From assembly GCF_030813505.1 (NCBI RefSeq), contig NZ_JAUSUE010000018.1: a stretch of 64,000 nucleotides of DNA, one strand, 5' to 3'. Source of the DNA: Pectinatus haikarae (GTDB lineage: Bacteria; Bacillota; Negativicutes; Selenomonadales; Selenomonadaceae). Within the stretch, counting starts at the first letter, position 1. Each line of letters starts with the position of its first letter. The position numbers were made by a program, and so were the translations under genes. This document shows, in pieces, positions 1 through 7,455 of this stretch. The notes under the pieces were generated by a model. The model saw only the letters and a program-made list of their open reading frames with translations, was not told where the DNA came from and did no database searches.

Positions 1-134
1 GAGAGCTTAAGGCCAGATACGGCAGAGCCAGCCGACTGGGCGAGCGCAGCATCGGCGTGCCCGATGCTGGTTCGGTATCCTGCCGGCTGCTGCTGGCAGC
101 TATGGGTGATGCCATTGTTGAGCTGCTGGAATAA
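1..134 (+). CDS. DhaL-like (dihydroxyacetone kinase L domain) protein, C-terminal fragment
   Basis: Only the last 43 codons are in the window, reading from base 3 to a TAA at 132-134. The fragment contains GRASRLGERSIGVPDAGS, close to the conserved C-terminal signature of the DhaL/DAK2 fold (GRASYLGERSIGHxDPGA), which packs around the ADP/ATP phosphates. In PTS-linked DHA kinases DhaL carries ADP and receives phosphate from DhaM; in ATP-dependent kinases it is the C-terminal domain. It cannot be told from this piece whether the gene is a stand-alone dhaL or a DAK2 domain of a larger protein. The Asp after VP is kept, but the usual His-x-Asp reads Val-Pro-Asp. Its neighbour on the right is on the other strand. 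Confidence 0.72.
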   Translation, partial: ELKARYGRASRLGERSIGVPDAGSVSCRLLLAAMGDAIVELLE

Positions 135-154
135 AAACAATAGAAAGACTAGTT

Positions 155-994
155 CTAAGATTTAAATTTTTGCAGATTCTCTATCAGTTTTTCGTCGTGA
201 AAGTTTAAGTTATTATTTATACCTGTTCCAAGTTTAATGGATGGTTTTATTTTTTCACCATGAAAGTCGCTGCCTCCAGTAATAAGAAGGTCATATTTGT
301 GGGCGAAAGCCAGATATTTTTCTATGTCGTTTTTTGAATGTTCGCTATGATAACATTCTATGCCGGCAAGTCCTGTATTTTTTAAATGGACAATCAATGC
401 TTCGATTTCTTTATTTGATTTTTTCTGTAATGCAGGATGTGCAAGGACCGGAATGCCAGACATGGTTTCTATCATTTTTATTGCCTCTTCGGCAGTTGGG
501 CGGGGACGTTTTATTTTGCGGAATTCCTCGGTATCAAGATATCGTTCGAAGGCTTCACTGACCGTAGAAATATAACCTTGTTCGATCATTGCCCGGGCAA
601 AATGCGGTCTTGCAAATATACCGCCGGGAGCATATTTTTCAATGTCTGCCCAAGTCAGATAAATATTTTTATCCGCCAAATAATCAAATATCATTTTGGC
701 TCTTTTTCTGCGCATTTGTTTGTTGGCAGCACAAATATCCTGCGTAGCAGAGCTCTTATAATTGATATTATAGCCTAATATGTGAACATTTTTTCCTTGG
801 GCGTTTATTTCAATCCCGGGGATGAAACGTATGCAGGACTCCTTAGCTGACAATTCTCCCTGCCAGAGGCTGTCTACAGTATCATGATCCGTTATGGCAA
901 GAACAGTAATGCCGGTTTTTTTCGCTAGTTTTATGAGCTGAACAGGAGAGTATTGTCCGTCCGATGCTGCGGTATGACAGTGCAAATCCATCAT
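155..994 (-). CDS. PHP-domain metal-dependent phosphoesterase (TrpH/RNase AM-like)
   Basis: The 279-residue protein begins with the PHP metal-binding motif DLHCHTAASDG and continues with ITDHDT near residue 35, a second His/Asp cluster (HILGYN, residues about 70-75), LAHPAL near 185 and GGSDFHG near 240. These are the ordered metal-binding motifs of the PHP superfamily, and the length fits the stand-alone YciV/TrpH family, which hydrolyses 3',5'-bisnucleotides or trims RNA 5' ends. The exact substrate cannot be read from sequence. Two ATGs stand in tandem; GAGG about ten bases upstream supports the first. It is monocistronic, has its own promoter at 1027-1055, and follows the thiC terminator. 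Confidence 0.85.
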   Translation of the reverse strand: MMDLHCHTAASDGQYSPVQLIKLAKKTGITVLAITDHDTVDSLWQGELSAKESCIRFIPGIEINAQGKNVHILGYNINYKSSATQDICAANKQMRRKRAKMIFDYLADKNIYLTWADIEKYAPGGIFARPHFARAMIEQGYISTVSEAFERYLDTEEFRKIKRPRPTAEEAIKMIETMSGIPVLAHPALQKKSNKEIEALIVHLKNTGLAGIECYHSEHSKNDIEKYLAFAHKYDLLITGGSDFHGEKIKPSIKLGTGINNNLNFHDEKLIENLQKFKS

Positions 995-1026
995 AATATT
1001 AAAACCTCACAATAAAAGATAATAAT

Positions 1027-1055
1027 ATTGTAACGAAAAATAATGATCTAGACAA
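1027..1055 (-). promoter_or_regulatory. Sigma-A promoter for the PHP gene
   Basis: On the minus strand TTGTCT (1050-1055) and TACAAT (1027-1032) are separated by 17 bases, about 30 bases upstream of the PHP start codon. It lies just past the thiC terminator, so the gene is transcribed independently. Confidence 0.65.
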
Positions 1056-1062
1056 GTGAAAA

Positions 1063-1094
1063 CAGGAGTTTGCAAATCAAGCTGCAAACTCCTG
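1063..1094 (-). terminator. Intrinsic terminator of thiC
   Basis: CAGGAGTTTGCA (1063-1074) is perfectly complementary to 1083-1094, giving a 12-bp stem with an 8-base loop. On the minus strand it is followed by TTTTC. It sits 34 bases after the thiC stop. Confidence 0.8.
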
Positions 1095-1127
1095 CTGTGA
1101 TACTGTTGTGTAATAAGCAAAGGTGGG

Positions 1128-2450
1128 TCAGCTGCAATCACCGTCCTCGTCACAGAAAATAACTTTTTCACCGCTGAGAATTTTATTTGTTGTGCGCACT
1201 GCACACATTTTGCCGCACATGGAACAGGTATGTTTTTGTGCGGGCGGTACGCTTTCATAATAGCGTTTGGCTTTTTCAGGATCTATGGCTTCTTTGAACA
1301 TGGCATCCCAATCTAGTTTTTGACGGGCATCCGCCATGCGATTGTCCTGATCTCTGGCACCGGGAAGTTTATTGGCGATGTCGGCAGCGTGCGCAGCAAT
1401 TTTAGCGGCTATAATGCCGTCACGAACATCAGTCAGATCCGGCAGGCGCAGATGTTCGGCCGGAGTGACATAGCATAAAAAATTTGCACCGTTTGAAGCG
1501 GCGATGGCACCGCCGATTGCAGAGGTTATATGATCATAGCCGGGGGCTATATCAGTGACTAATGGGCCCAGTACATAGAAAGGTGCATTATGGCAAAGTC
1601 TTTTCTGAAGCTTCATATTGGCGGCGATTTCATCTATGGCCATATGTCCGGGGCCTTCGACCAGCACTTGAACACCGGCTTTCCAAGCACGGTCGGTGAG
1701 ATAACCAATCTCTATAAGTTCACCGATCTGCCCCGCATCGGTGGAATCGTCAAGACAGCCGGGACGCAATGAATCTCCTATAGAAATAACGGCGTCATGC
1801 TCATGGAGTATTTCTAAAACATCATTATAATGTTCAAAAAATGGATTTTCGTTGCCTGTCATTTCCATCCAGGCGAACAGAAGCGAACCGCCGCGGGAAA
1901 CGATATTCATGCGGCGTCCTGATCTCTTGAAGCCTTCTATTGCGCGGCGATTGATACCGGCGTGGATAGTCATGAAGTCAACGCCTTCTTTTGCATGTGC
2001 TTCCACCACGCGGAGAAAGTCGTCAGCGGTCATTTTCAGCAGATCCTTCTCCAGATAGCCTATGGCATCATACATGGGAACTGTTCCTATCATAGCAGGT
2101 GAATATTCGATAAGTTTTTCGCGAAATTCATGTGTCTTTCCGTAATTGGAGAGATCCATGATAGATTCGGTCCCCATTTTGACGGCCATTTTTACTTTAT
2201 TCATTTCTAAATCATAATTTTTAGCATCACCTGATATACCCAGATTTACGTTGATTTTTGTTTTTAATCCATCACCGATGCCTTCAGCTGAAAGTGACTG
2301 ATGGTGGATATTAGCGGGAATAGTAATAACTCCGTTGGCAAGACGCTCTCTGATCCATTCTGCCGAACGGTTTTCTTTTTCTGCAGCCAGTTTGACCTGA
2401 TCCGTTAAGATACCCTGTTTTGCTGCTTCTATCTGTGTTTTGTAATGCAT
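1128..2450 (-). CDS. thiC: Phosphomethylpyrimidine synthase ThiC
   Basis: ThiC rearranges aminoimidazole ribotide to HMP phosphate, the pyrimidine half of thiamine, by a radical-SAM mechanism in the cytoplasm. The 440-residue protein shows the family's core: NVNLGISGD, MDLSNYGKTHEFREK, FMTIHAGI, SRGGSLLFAWM, ISIGDSLRPGC, VEGPGHMAIDEI, FYVLGPLVTDIAPGYDHITSAIG and YVTPAEHL. It lacks the long N-terminal extension of proteobacterial ThiC, as is usual for the shorter anaerobe/archaeal type. The C-terminal cluster motif reads C-S-M-C-G-K-M-C (CX2CX3C), one residue shorter than the textbook CX2CX4C. The gene is monocistronic and sits behind a TPP riboswitch, so thiamine should shut it off. Confidence 0.96.
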   Translation of the reverse strand: MHYKTQIEAAKQGILTDQVKLAAEKENRSAEWIRERLANGVITIPANIHHQSLSAEGIGDGLKTKINVNLGISGDAKNYDLEMNKVKMAVKMGTESIMDLSNYGKTHEFREKLIEYSPAMIGTVPMYDAIGYLEKDLLKMTADDFLRVVEAHAKEGVDFMTIHAGINRRAIEGFKRSGRRMNIVSRGGSLLFAWMEMTGNENPFFEHYNDVLEILHEHDAVISIGDSLRPGCLDDSTDAGQIGELIEIGYLTDRAWKAGVQVLVEGPGHMAIDEIAANMKLQKRLCHNAPFYVLGPLVTDIAPGYDHITSAIGGAIAASNGANFLCYVTPAEHLRLPDLTDVRDGIIAAKIAAHAADIANKLPGARDQDNRMADARQKLDWDAMFKEAIDPEKAKRYYESVPPAQKHTCSMCGKMCAVRTTNKILSGEKVIFCDEDGDCS

Positions 2451-2504
2451 GTAGTCCTCTTTTCTGCCTTTTGCGGCTTCATATTACAGATAATTTATCC
2501 AAAT

Positions 2505-2536
2505 AAAAAAGTCTGCCTTCATAAGAGAAAGCAGAC
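2505..2536 (-). terminator. TPP-riboswitch expression-platform terminator
   Basis: On the minus strand GTCTGCTTTC pairs with GAAGGCAGAC (10 bp with one G-T, 6-base loop), followed by TTTTTT. It lies between the TPP aptamer and the thiC start, as expected for transcriptional attenuation when TPP binds. Confidence 0.85.
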
Positions 2537-2545
2537 GGTAGATGA

Positions 2546-2636
2546 CAATGTCAGCTTCCCTACGATGGTATTAACCAACAGGTTCAAAGGGTTGGGCAAA
2601 ATTGCCCTCTCAGCATAAAGCACCCCTGCTGCGTTC
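2546..2636 (-). ncRNA. TPP (THI element) riboswitch
   Basis: Read on the minus strand, the segment contains the conserved pieces in order: AGGGGTGC, TGCTGAGAGGG, CCCTTTGAACCTG, TTAATACCATCGTAGGGAAGCT. CTGAGA and the ACCTG/AATACC segments form the pyrimidine- and pyrophosphate-binding helices of the THI box. It precedes thiC and a downstream terminator, so thiamine pyrophosphate should repress thiC. Confidence 0.96.
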
Positions 2637-2665
2637 AGTCTAGCAAAATAAACAATTAGTGTCAA
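2637..2665 (-). promoter_or_regulatory. Sigma-A promoter for the thiC riboswitch transcript
   Basis: Minus strand TTGACA (2660-2665), a 17-base spacer and TAGACT (2637-2642). Transcription would begin at the first base pairs of the TPP aptamer. Confidence 0.85.
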
Positions 2666-2700
2666 GGTTCTATCAGTAACTGCTGAATAGATTTTGCAGA

Positions 2701-2745
2701 ATAAATAAAAAGTCGGCGCAAAACTTGCACCGACTTTTTATTTAT
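2701..2745 (-). terminator. Terminator of rpsF-ssb-rpsR
   Basis: A 16-bp arm (2701-2716) pairs with 2730-2745; both sides carry A/T tracts, so the hairpin could act in either direction. It overlaps the last codon of rpsR and ends the operon before the thiC promoter. Confidence 0.85.
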
Positions 2746-2975
2746 TCTGCTGTGAAAGGCAATAAAGCAATATTACGGGCACGTTTGATCGCTAAAGTTA
2801 CCTGACGTTGATGATGTGCACAGTTACCAGAGATACGGCGCGGTAAAATCTTGCCGCGTTCGGTAATGAAACGACGTAATTTAGCAACGTCTTTATAATC
2901 AATTGCTTCTACTTTATCTGCGCAGAAACTGCAAACTTTTCTCTTTGGTCTTCTACCTCTATCACGTTTAACCAA
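2742..2975 (-). CDS. rpsR: 30S ribosomal protein bS18
   Basis: The 77-residue basic protein contains KVCSFCADK followed by the IDYKDVAKLRRFITERGKILPRR signature region of bS18, which binds the platform of the 30S subunit next to bS6. The N-terminal CxxC pair suggests a zinc-type or partly zinc-type variant. It is the last gene of rpsF-ssb-rpsR, 17 bases after ssb, and its stop overlaps the operon terminator. Confidence 0.97.
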   Translation of the reverse strand: MVKRDRGRRPKRKVCSFCADKVEAIDYKDVAKLRRFITERGKILPRRISGNCAHHQRQVTLAIKRARNIALLPFTAE

Positions 2976-2992
2976 TGGTATATACCTCCTAA

Positions 2993-3418
2993 TTAAAATG
3001 GAATCTCTTCGTCAGGGGGCAGTTCCGAACCGAATGAGGAAGCCGGACTAGATGCGGCAGGCTGCTGGCTTGGTGCTCCGGAATAGTCATTGTCGGAATG
3101 AGCCGGGCGTGTACCCATAAATTCTATATCGTTAGCCACTATTTCAGTCACATAACGCTTGGAACCGTCCTGAGCGTCATAATTACGTACCTGCAAATAG
3201 CCGTCCACTAGAATTTGGCTGCCTTTAACCAGATTATTACCGCATATTTCCGCTAATTTCTGCCATGCGATGATGGAGAAAAAATCAGCTGTATTCTGCT
3301 GATCACGGGAAAATCTTTTGTTTACAGCCAGACGGAACGAAGCTACAGCTTTCCCTGTCTGAGTATAACGAACCTCAGGATCAGTAGCAAGTCGTCCTGC
3401 CAGGATGACTTTATTCAT
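2993..3418 (-). CDS. ssb: Single-stranded DNA-binding protein
   Basis: The 141-residue protein begins MNKVILAGRLATDPEVRYTQ, the standard start of the bacterial SSB OB-fold, which runs to about residue 105. A Pro/Ser/Ala-rich linker follows, and the chain ends in the acidic tip DDEEIPF that recruits replication and repair partners. It lies between rpsF and rpsR, the classical Bacillota arrangement in which the ribosomal proteins and SSB are co-regulated. Confidence 0.97.
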   Translation of the reverse strand: MNKVILAGRLATDPEVRYTQTGKAVASFRLAVNKRFSRDQQNTADFFSIIAWQKLAEICGNNLVKGSQILVDGYLQVRNYDAQDGSKRYVTEIVANDIEFMGTRPAHSDNDYSGAPSQQPAASSPASSFGSELPPDEEIPF

Positions 3419-3440
3419 ATGCGTTTCCCCCCTAAACGAA

Positions 3441-3728
3441 TCATTTTTCGTCTAATCTAACAATCATGTGCTTTAAGATTTCATCAGTAATTTTCATTAC
3501 ACGATCAATTTCATCAGCACAAGCAGATTCAGCACTGATATGAAGCAGACAATAAAAACCGTCCATACTGCCTTTTATTTCATAGGCAAGACGTTTTTTG
3601 CCCCAGCGATCTTCTTTATCGATGGTGCCACCGTTGTCAGTGATAAGTTTAGAAAACTTTTCAATTACGGTATTGGTCTGTTCTTCTTCCATTGGTCTTA
3701 CAATGAATATGACTTCGTACTTTCTCAC
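3441..3728 (-). CDS. rpsF: 30S ribosomal protein bS6
   Basis: The 95-residue protein begins MRKYEVIFIVRPMEEE and contains RLAYEIKGSMDGFYCLLHI, the ferredoxin-like bS6 fold that pairs with bS18 on the 30S platform. GGGAGGTGA stands upstream of the ATG. It is the first gene of rpsF-ssb-rpsR and is preceded by the promoter at 3825-3853. In many bacteria the bS6:bS18 dimer represses its own leader; no clear binding hairpin is visible in the roughly 90-base leader here. Confidence 0.96.
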   Translation of the reverse strand: MRKYEVIFIVRPMEEEQTNTVIEKFSKLITDNGGTIDKEDRWGKKRLAYEIKGSMDGFYCLLHISAESACADEIDRVMKITDEILKHMIVRLDEK

Positions 3729-3824
3729 GAAATCACCTCCCTCTCTGGACTATCGGCCCCAAAACAGGGGCAGGGGATTCAAAAATAAATTTTGAAACCA
3801 GTCTAATAAATTATTAACTTTATA

Positions 3825-3853
3825 AGTATAGCATGGTTGATAAGCTATTACAA
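3825..3853 (-). promoter_or_regulatory. Sigma-A promoter of rpsF-ssb-rpsR
   Basis: Minus strand TTGTAA (3848-3853), 17-base spacer, TATACT (3825-3830). It lies about 95 bases upstream of rpsF, immediately past the 3' end of the MFS gene. Confidence 0.75.
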
Positions 3854-3871
3854 CAATCAGATCGAGAAAAC

Positions 3872-5236
3872 TTATACTGAGTTATGTTTTTTTGATCCTC
3901 TGGCTAATGAACAAAAAATCCCTGCTGTGCAGGTGAGAGATAAGACTATAAAAATTTTCTGCATACCTTCAAGCAAGGCTGGAAGATACGCTGCGGCGAC
4001 AATATCGTTGGTGTACACAGTCAGCAGCAATGATACGACAGACATACTGGCCGCCTGGCCAAACATTCGCATGGCAGCTAAAATTGATGAAGCTACACCG
4101 TACAGACTGGGGGAAACTGCACCCATGATAGCATTGTTGTTTGGCGAAGAAAAAAGGGCAAAACCTATTCCTATTACAAGTAAGATCAGACCGATATGAT
4201 AAAATGAAGTTTCATATGTCAAAAACGAAAGTGAAAAAAGGCCGGCAGCGGTCAATGTCATACCGCAGGAAGCAACCAGACGCGGTTCGAATTTATCAGA
4301 CAGAGCACCGGCAAATGGTGATAATACAGACATCATTATTGGCTGTAAAAGCAGCAGCATGCCTGCGCTGAATGGATTGAGCCCGCGAATAACCTGCAGG
4401 TACAGAGACAGAACAAAGGAAATGCCGAATGTTGCGCTGTAGTGGATGAACGCAGCAATATTTGACATGGTGAAGATAGTGTTTTTAAACAAAGAGAGAT
4501 TAAAAAGTGGAAAAGGTGTATATTTTTGTCTGACTATGAGAATTATTCCTAAGATAAAACCTGAAAGACACAGCCATTTCATGGACGGGTGTCCTGAATA
4601 GTTGGAAATTCCGTATAGTATTAAGGAAGAAAATAAAAAATAAAGTACAGAACTGATGATGTCCAGCTTTTCACACTGATTGCCGTACCACTCCTGGCGG
4701 ACAGTTTGCATTATGCAAATGCTGGCCAAGATGCCAAATGAAGTGAAGATAAATACGGTACGCCAACCCCAAAACTCAGTAAGGGCGCCACCGAGTACCG
4801 GCCCCAGAGAAAGTCCGAGATATACGCAGGCCGCAGAATAACCTATTACCTGCCCGCGCTTTTGTGCCGGGTGGCTGGCTATCAGCATAGCCATGCCTGT
4901 AGAGAAATTCATGGACATACATACACCTTGAATAAACCGCAGTATGAGCAATATTTTAAGACTGGGAGAAAAAATACACAAAAATGTACTGACCGCTACA
5001 CCAAAACAACCATATTGGTATATTTTGCGGCGGCCTTTTATATCGGCAATTTTGCCGAAAGGAAGTAAAAAAGAAACAGCGCCTAATAAAAACAAAGTTA
5101 AAACCCCTGTAAGCTCTGCAGCGTTCAAGCCGTATTCCTGAGCCATGGAGGGAATGGCAACATTTACAGAGCTGGCCATAAAAGGACCGAAAAAAGAGGT
5201 TAACAATACAGAGATAAAAACTTTCTTTTCATCCAT
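3872..5236 (-). CDS. MFS drug-efflux-type transporter (DHA2/EmrB-QacA-like)
   Basis: The 454-residue, strongly hydrophobic protein has about 12-14 predicted membrane segments. The MFS loop motif A appears as GKIADIKGRRK near residue 62. The LRFIQGV segment and the antiporter motif C (YLGLSLGPVLGGALTEFWGWRTVF, residues about 130-155) are those of proton-drug antiporters of the DHA2 group. The substrate is not predictable. The gene stands alone with its own promoter at 5294-5322; no regulator is adjacent. Confidence 0.85.
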   Translation of the reverse strand: MDEKKVFISVLLTSFFGPFMASSVNVAIPSMAQEYGLNAAELTGVLTLFLLGAVSFLLPFGKIADIKGRRKIYQYGCFGVAVSTFLCIFSPSLKILLILRFIQGVCMSMNFSTGMAMLIASHPAQKRGQVIGYSAACVYLGLSLGPVLGGALTEFWGWRTVFIFTSFGILASICIMQTVRQEWYGNQCEKLDIISSVLYFLFSSLILYGISNYSGHPSMKWLCLSGFILGIILIVRQKYTPFPLFNLSLFKNTIFTMSNIAAFIHYSATFGISFVLSLYLQVIRGLNPFSAGMLLLLQPIMMSVLSPFAGALSDKFEPRLVASCGMTLTAAGLFSLSFLTYETSFYHIGLILLVIGIGFALFSSPNNNAIMGAVSPSLYGVASSILAAMRMFGQAASMSVVSLLLTVYTNDIVAAAYLPALLEGMQKIFIVLSLTCTAGIFCSLARGSKKHNSV

Positions 5237-5293
5237 TACATTATCCGTCCTATCCCATGTGATCTTTCAAACTATAGAAAATATATTACACTC

Positions 5294-5322
5294 ATTATAA
5301 TATGGTTTTATTCATAACCCAA
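5294..5322 (-). promoter_or_regulatory. Sigma-A promoter of the MFS gene
   Basis: Minus strand TTGGGT (5317-5322), 17-base spacer, TATAAT (5294-5299), with transcription toward the MFS start about 55 bases away. Confidence 0.7.
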
Positions 5323-5373
5323 CAAAATATTTTTAAATAAATTGAAAAATCTGAGACAGCCAACAAGAAATAT

Positions 5374-5402
5374 TTGACTTTATAAATTGAGCGTGCTAAA
5401 AT
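5374..5402 (+). promoter_or_regulatory. Sigma-A promoter of the cysK leader
   Basis: TTGACT (5374-5379), 17-base spacer, TAAAAT (5397-5402). It initiates a leader of about 200 bases ahead of cysK that carries the hairpins described at 5454-5514. Confidence 0.75.
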
Positions 5403-5453
5403 TGAAAACATAAACATAAGAAGCGTCAGTTATTGATCAATTTTAGCGGACAG

Positions 5454-5514
5454 CAAGCTGATTAGAAAACTAAAAGCTTGGAGGGGTGTGAGCGTATCCT
5501 TCCAGGCTTTTTTT
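5454..5514 (+). promoter_or_regulatory. cysK leader with terminator and competing hairpin
   Basis: A strong hairpin at 5473-5510 (about 16 pairs, including AAAGC/GCTTT and TTGGA/TCCAG segments) followed by seven T forms an intrinsic terminator 100 bases before cysK. Just upstream CAAGCT (5454-5459) is complementary to AGCTTG (5475-5480), which is part of the terminator's 5' arm, so an alternative hairpin could disrupt it. No SAM, T-box or other known aptamer signature was recognised. This looks like conditional attenuation of cysteine synthesis by an unidentified signal; a simple terminated small RNA is the alternative. Confidence 0.55.
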
Positions 5515-5614
5515 AGATTATTTAGCTTTACTTGAAGACTATTGGCATATGCGGGCGCTGGGAAAATAAATCATTATTATATGCACTATAACAATATAAA
5601 TGGAGGTTATTAAA

Positions 5615-6547
5615 ATGGCTAAAGTATATGACAGTATCACACAACTTATAGGGGGAACGCCCCTTTTAAGGGCAAACAATTACATAAAGAGTCACGGCTT
5701 AAAGGCTGATATACTCACTAAATTAGAGTATTTTAACCCGGCCGGCAGCACAAAGGATCGTATTGCAAAATCAATGATTGAAGATGCCGAAGAACATGGC
5801 ATATTGAAGAAGGATTCTGTTATTATTGAACCTACCAGCGGAAATACAGGAATAGGATTGGCTGCTATTGCTGCCGCACACGGTTATAAAATAATAATAA
5901 CAATGCCGGAAACGATGAGCGTGGAGCGTCGCAATTTGTTGAAAGCTTATGGTGCAGAAATCGTACTGACTGATGGCAAGGCTGGCATGAAGGGCGCTAT
6001 CGCAAAAGCTGAAGAATTAGCAAAAAAAACTCCCAATGCGTTCATCCCGTCTCAGTTCACTAATCCCGCTAACCCAAAAGCTCATTACCAGACTACTGGT
6101 CCGGAAATTTGGGATGATACAGAAGGCAAGGTGGATATTTTTATTGCCGGAGTTGGTACGGGCGGCACTCTTTCGGGCACGGGCAAGTATTTGAAGGAAA
6201 AAAATCCTTCAGTAAAAGTTTATGCGGTTGAACCGCAGACATCGCCCGTACTGAGTGAAGGAAAAGCCGGCCCGCATAAAATCCAGGGAATAGGCGCTGG
6301 ATTTGTGCCTGATACCCTTGATACAGATATTTATGACGGTATTATAACTGTTTCCAATGAAGATGCATTTAAATACGGCCGTGAATTTTCTCAGTCAGAG
6401 GGGGTTTTGGTAGGAATTTCTTCGGGGGCTGCTTTTGCCGCTGCTGTAGAACTGGCTGCAAAACCTGAAAATGCAGGCAAAACGATAGTTGCTGTTCTTC
6501 CTGATACGGGCGAAAGATATTTGTCTACAGCCTTATTCAGCGAATGA
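5615..6547 (+). CDS. cysK: Cysteine synthase A (O-acetylserine sulfhydrylase)
   Basis: A PLP enzyme that makes cysteine from O-acetylserine and sulfide in the cytoplasm. The 310-residue chain has IGGTPLL near the start, the PLP lysine in FNPAGSTKDRIA, the substrate loop PTSGNTGIGLA, the phosphate-binding GTGGTLSGTGK and the C-terminal LPDTGERYLSTALF. These match CysK closely. An upstream in-frame ATG at 5600 was rejected because the Shine-Dalgarno GGAGG lies inside those first codons and is correctly spaced only for the ATG at 5615. A monocistronic unit with an attenuator-like leader and a strong terminator. Confidence 0.96.
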   Translation: MAKVYDSITQLIGGTPLLRANNYIKSHGLKADILTKLEYFNPAGSTKDRIAKSMIEDAEEHGILKKDSVIIEPTSGNTGIGLAAIAAAHGYKIIITMPETMSVERRNLLKAYGAEIVLTDGKAGMKGAIAKAEELAKKTPNAFIPSQFTNPANPKAHYQTTGPEIWDDTEGKVDIFIAGVGTGGTLSGTGKYLKEKNPSVKVYAVEPQTSPVLSEGKAGPHKIQGIGAGFVPDTLDTDIYDGIITVSNEDAFKYGREFSQSEGVLVGISSGAAFAAAVELAAKPENAGKTIVAVLPDTGERYLSTALFSE

Positions 6548-6573
6548 TAAATAGATATAGCTGCAGATGATAA

Positions 6574-6612
6574 AAACCCGCAGGGCACTTTTAAAGTGCC
6601 CTGCGGGTTTTT
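6574..6612 (+). terminator. Terminator of cysK
   Basis: AAACCCGCAGGGCACTTT pairs perfectly with its complement around a tiny loop, followed by TTTTTT. A strong stem 26 bases after the cysK stop. Confidence 0.93.
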
Positions 6613-6666
6613 TAGGAAAAAATAATTTCTATTATTGCGAATTTACTGTCATAAAATGAAATTTTA

Positions 6667-6695
6667 TTGCAAATTACCTGACCTTCCTTTATAAT
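6667..6695 (+). promoter_or_regulatory. Sigma-A promoter of the YjfB-like gene
   Basis: TTGCAA (6667-6672), 17-base spacer, perfect TATAAT (6690-6695), about 45 bases before the start codon. Confidence 0.8.
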
Positions 6696-6738
6696 AAAGA
6701 CAGATTTGCGATATCTATGCCGAAAGGATATGTTCATT

Positions 6739-6924
6739 ATGGATGCTATTATGAGTATTGCTGCAATGTCAGTTGGCATAAGTCAGGAACGGACACAGGA
6801 CAGTGTGGGAGTGGCAGTTCTTGGCAAGGTTTTTGATGATATGAATTCATCTGCTGAAATGATTACTGAAATGTCTGCCGGCTCGGATCCAAACCTTGGT
6901 GTTAATGTGGACCTTAGTGTTTGA
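6739..6924 (+). CDS. YjfB-like small protein (putative motility protein family)
   Basis: A 61-residue protein with the layout of the YjfB family: a short alternating N-terminal stretch (MDAIMSIAAMSVGISQ) followed by a helix of the type SVGVAVLGKVFDDM and a polar tail. Family members are small, of unproven function, and often found in flagellated Bacillota. GAAAGGA at 6722-6728 is correctly spaced for the ATG at 6739 and too close to the ATG at 6730. The C-terminal half (EMSAGSDPNLGVNVDLSV) is the least conserved part. Single gene with its own promoter; a small hairpin TACGGCTTTGCCGTA follows the stop. Confidence 0.6.
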   Translation: MDAIMSIAAMSVGISQERTQDSVGVAVLGKVFDDMNSSAEMITEMSAGSDPNLGVNVDLSV

Positions 6925-7034
6925 TTATACGGCTTTGCCGTAAATTTATATAAGCTTATTTTGTTCTATTTTGCACAGCTAGACATTACGGCGATGGAGA
7001 ACGAACGGGCTTGAAATGTAAGGAGATTTTACAG

Positions 7035-7319
7035 ATGGATTATCAAGACAAGACTTTGGTATGCAAAGACTGCGGCAAAGAATTTACTTTTACCGCAGGG
7101 GAACAGGAATTTTATGCGGAAAAAGGCTTTGCAAACGAACCGGGGCGTTGCCATGATTGCCGCGACTCAAAAAAACACAGCCGCGACGGACAGTCGGCGC
7201 CGCGTAAAATGTATGAAGTGGTTTGTGCGAAATGCGGCAAGGAGACACAAGTTCCGTTTGAGCCAAAATCTGATCGCCCGGTATACTGCCGTGATTGCTT
7301 TAATACTTTTCGTAAATAA
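7035..7319 (+). CDS. Zinc-ribbon protein with two CxxC-CxxC units
   Basis: A 94-residue hydrophilic protein. The first unit, DKTLVCKDCGKEFTFTAGEQ, with a later CHDC pair, matches the probable zinc-ribbon domain widespread in Clostridia and Negativicutes. The second unit has CAKC and CRDC near the C terminus. Eight cysteines in four CxxC pairs should hold two zinc ions. The function of the family is unknown; such proteins are usually assumed to bind nucleic acid or to assist transcription or translation. AAGGAG nine bases before 7035 fixes the start; the earlier in-frame ATG at 7011 has no ribosome site. Monocistronic, with a terminator at 7364-7396. Confidence 0.82.
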   Translation: MDYQDKTLVCKDCGKEFTFTAGEQEFYAEKGFANEPGRCHDCRDSKKHSRDGQSAPRKMYEVVCAKCGKETQVPFEPKSDRPVYCRDCFNTFRK

Positions 7320-7363
7320 GACTGTGTGGCAATAATGAACGGTTACGTGTATGGATAGTCGGC

Positions 7364-7396
7364 AAAGGAGCATGGGAATGAGCCGTGCTCCTTTTT
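7364..7396 (+). terminator. Terminator after the zinc-ribbon gene
   Basis: AAAGGAGCA (7364-7372) pairs with TGCTCCTTT (7386-7394), followed by TT. It separates the zinc-ribbon gene from the ABC operon. Confidence 0.8.
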
Positions 7397-7455
7397 ACGT
7401 AGTGAAGCAATAACGCCGCAAGTAAGACTGTAAATTAAAGTATGGGGGATTCAAT

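Noticed and set aside
5409..5614. T-box or SAM riboswitch for cysK
   Set aside because: No AGxA-type T-box sequence (TGGnACCGCG) and no S-box core could be found; kept as an unclassified leader.
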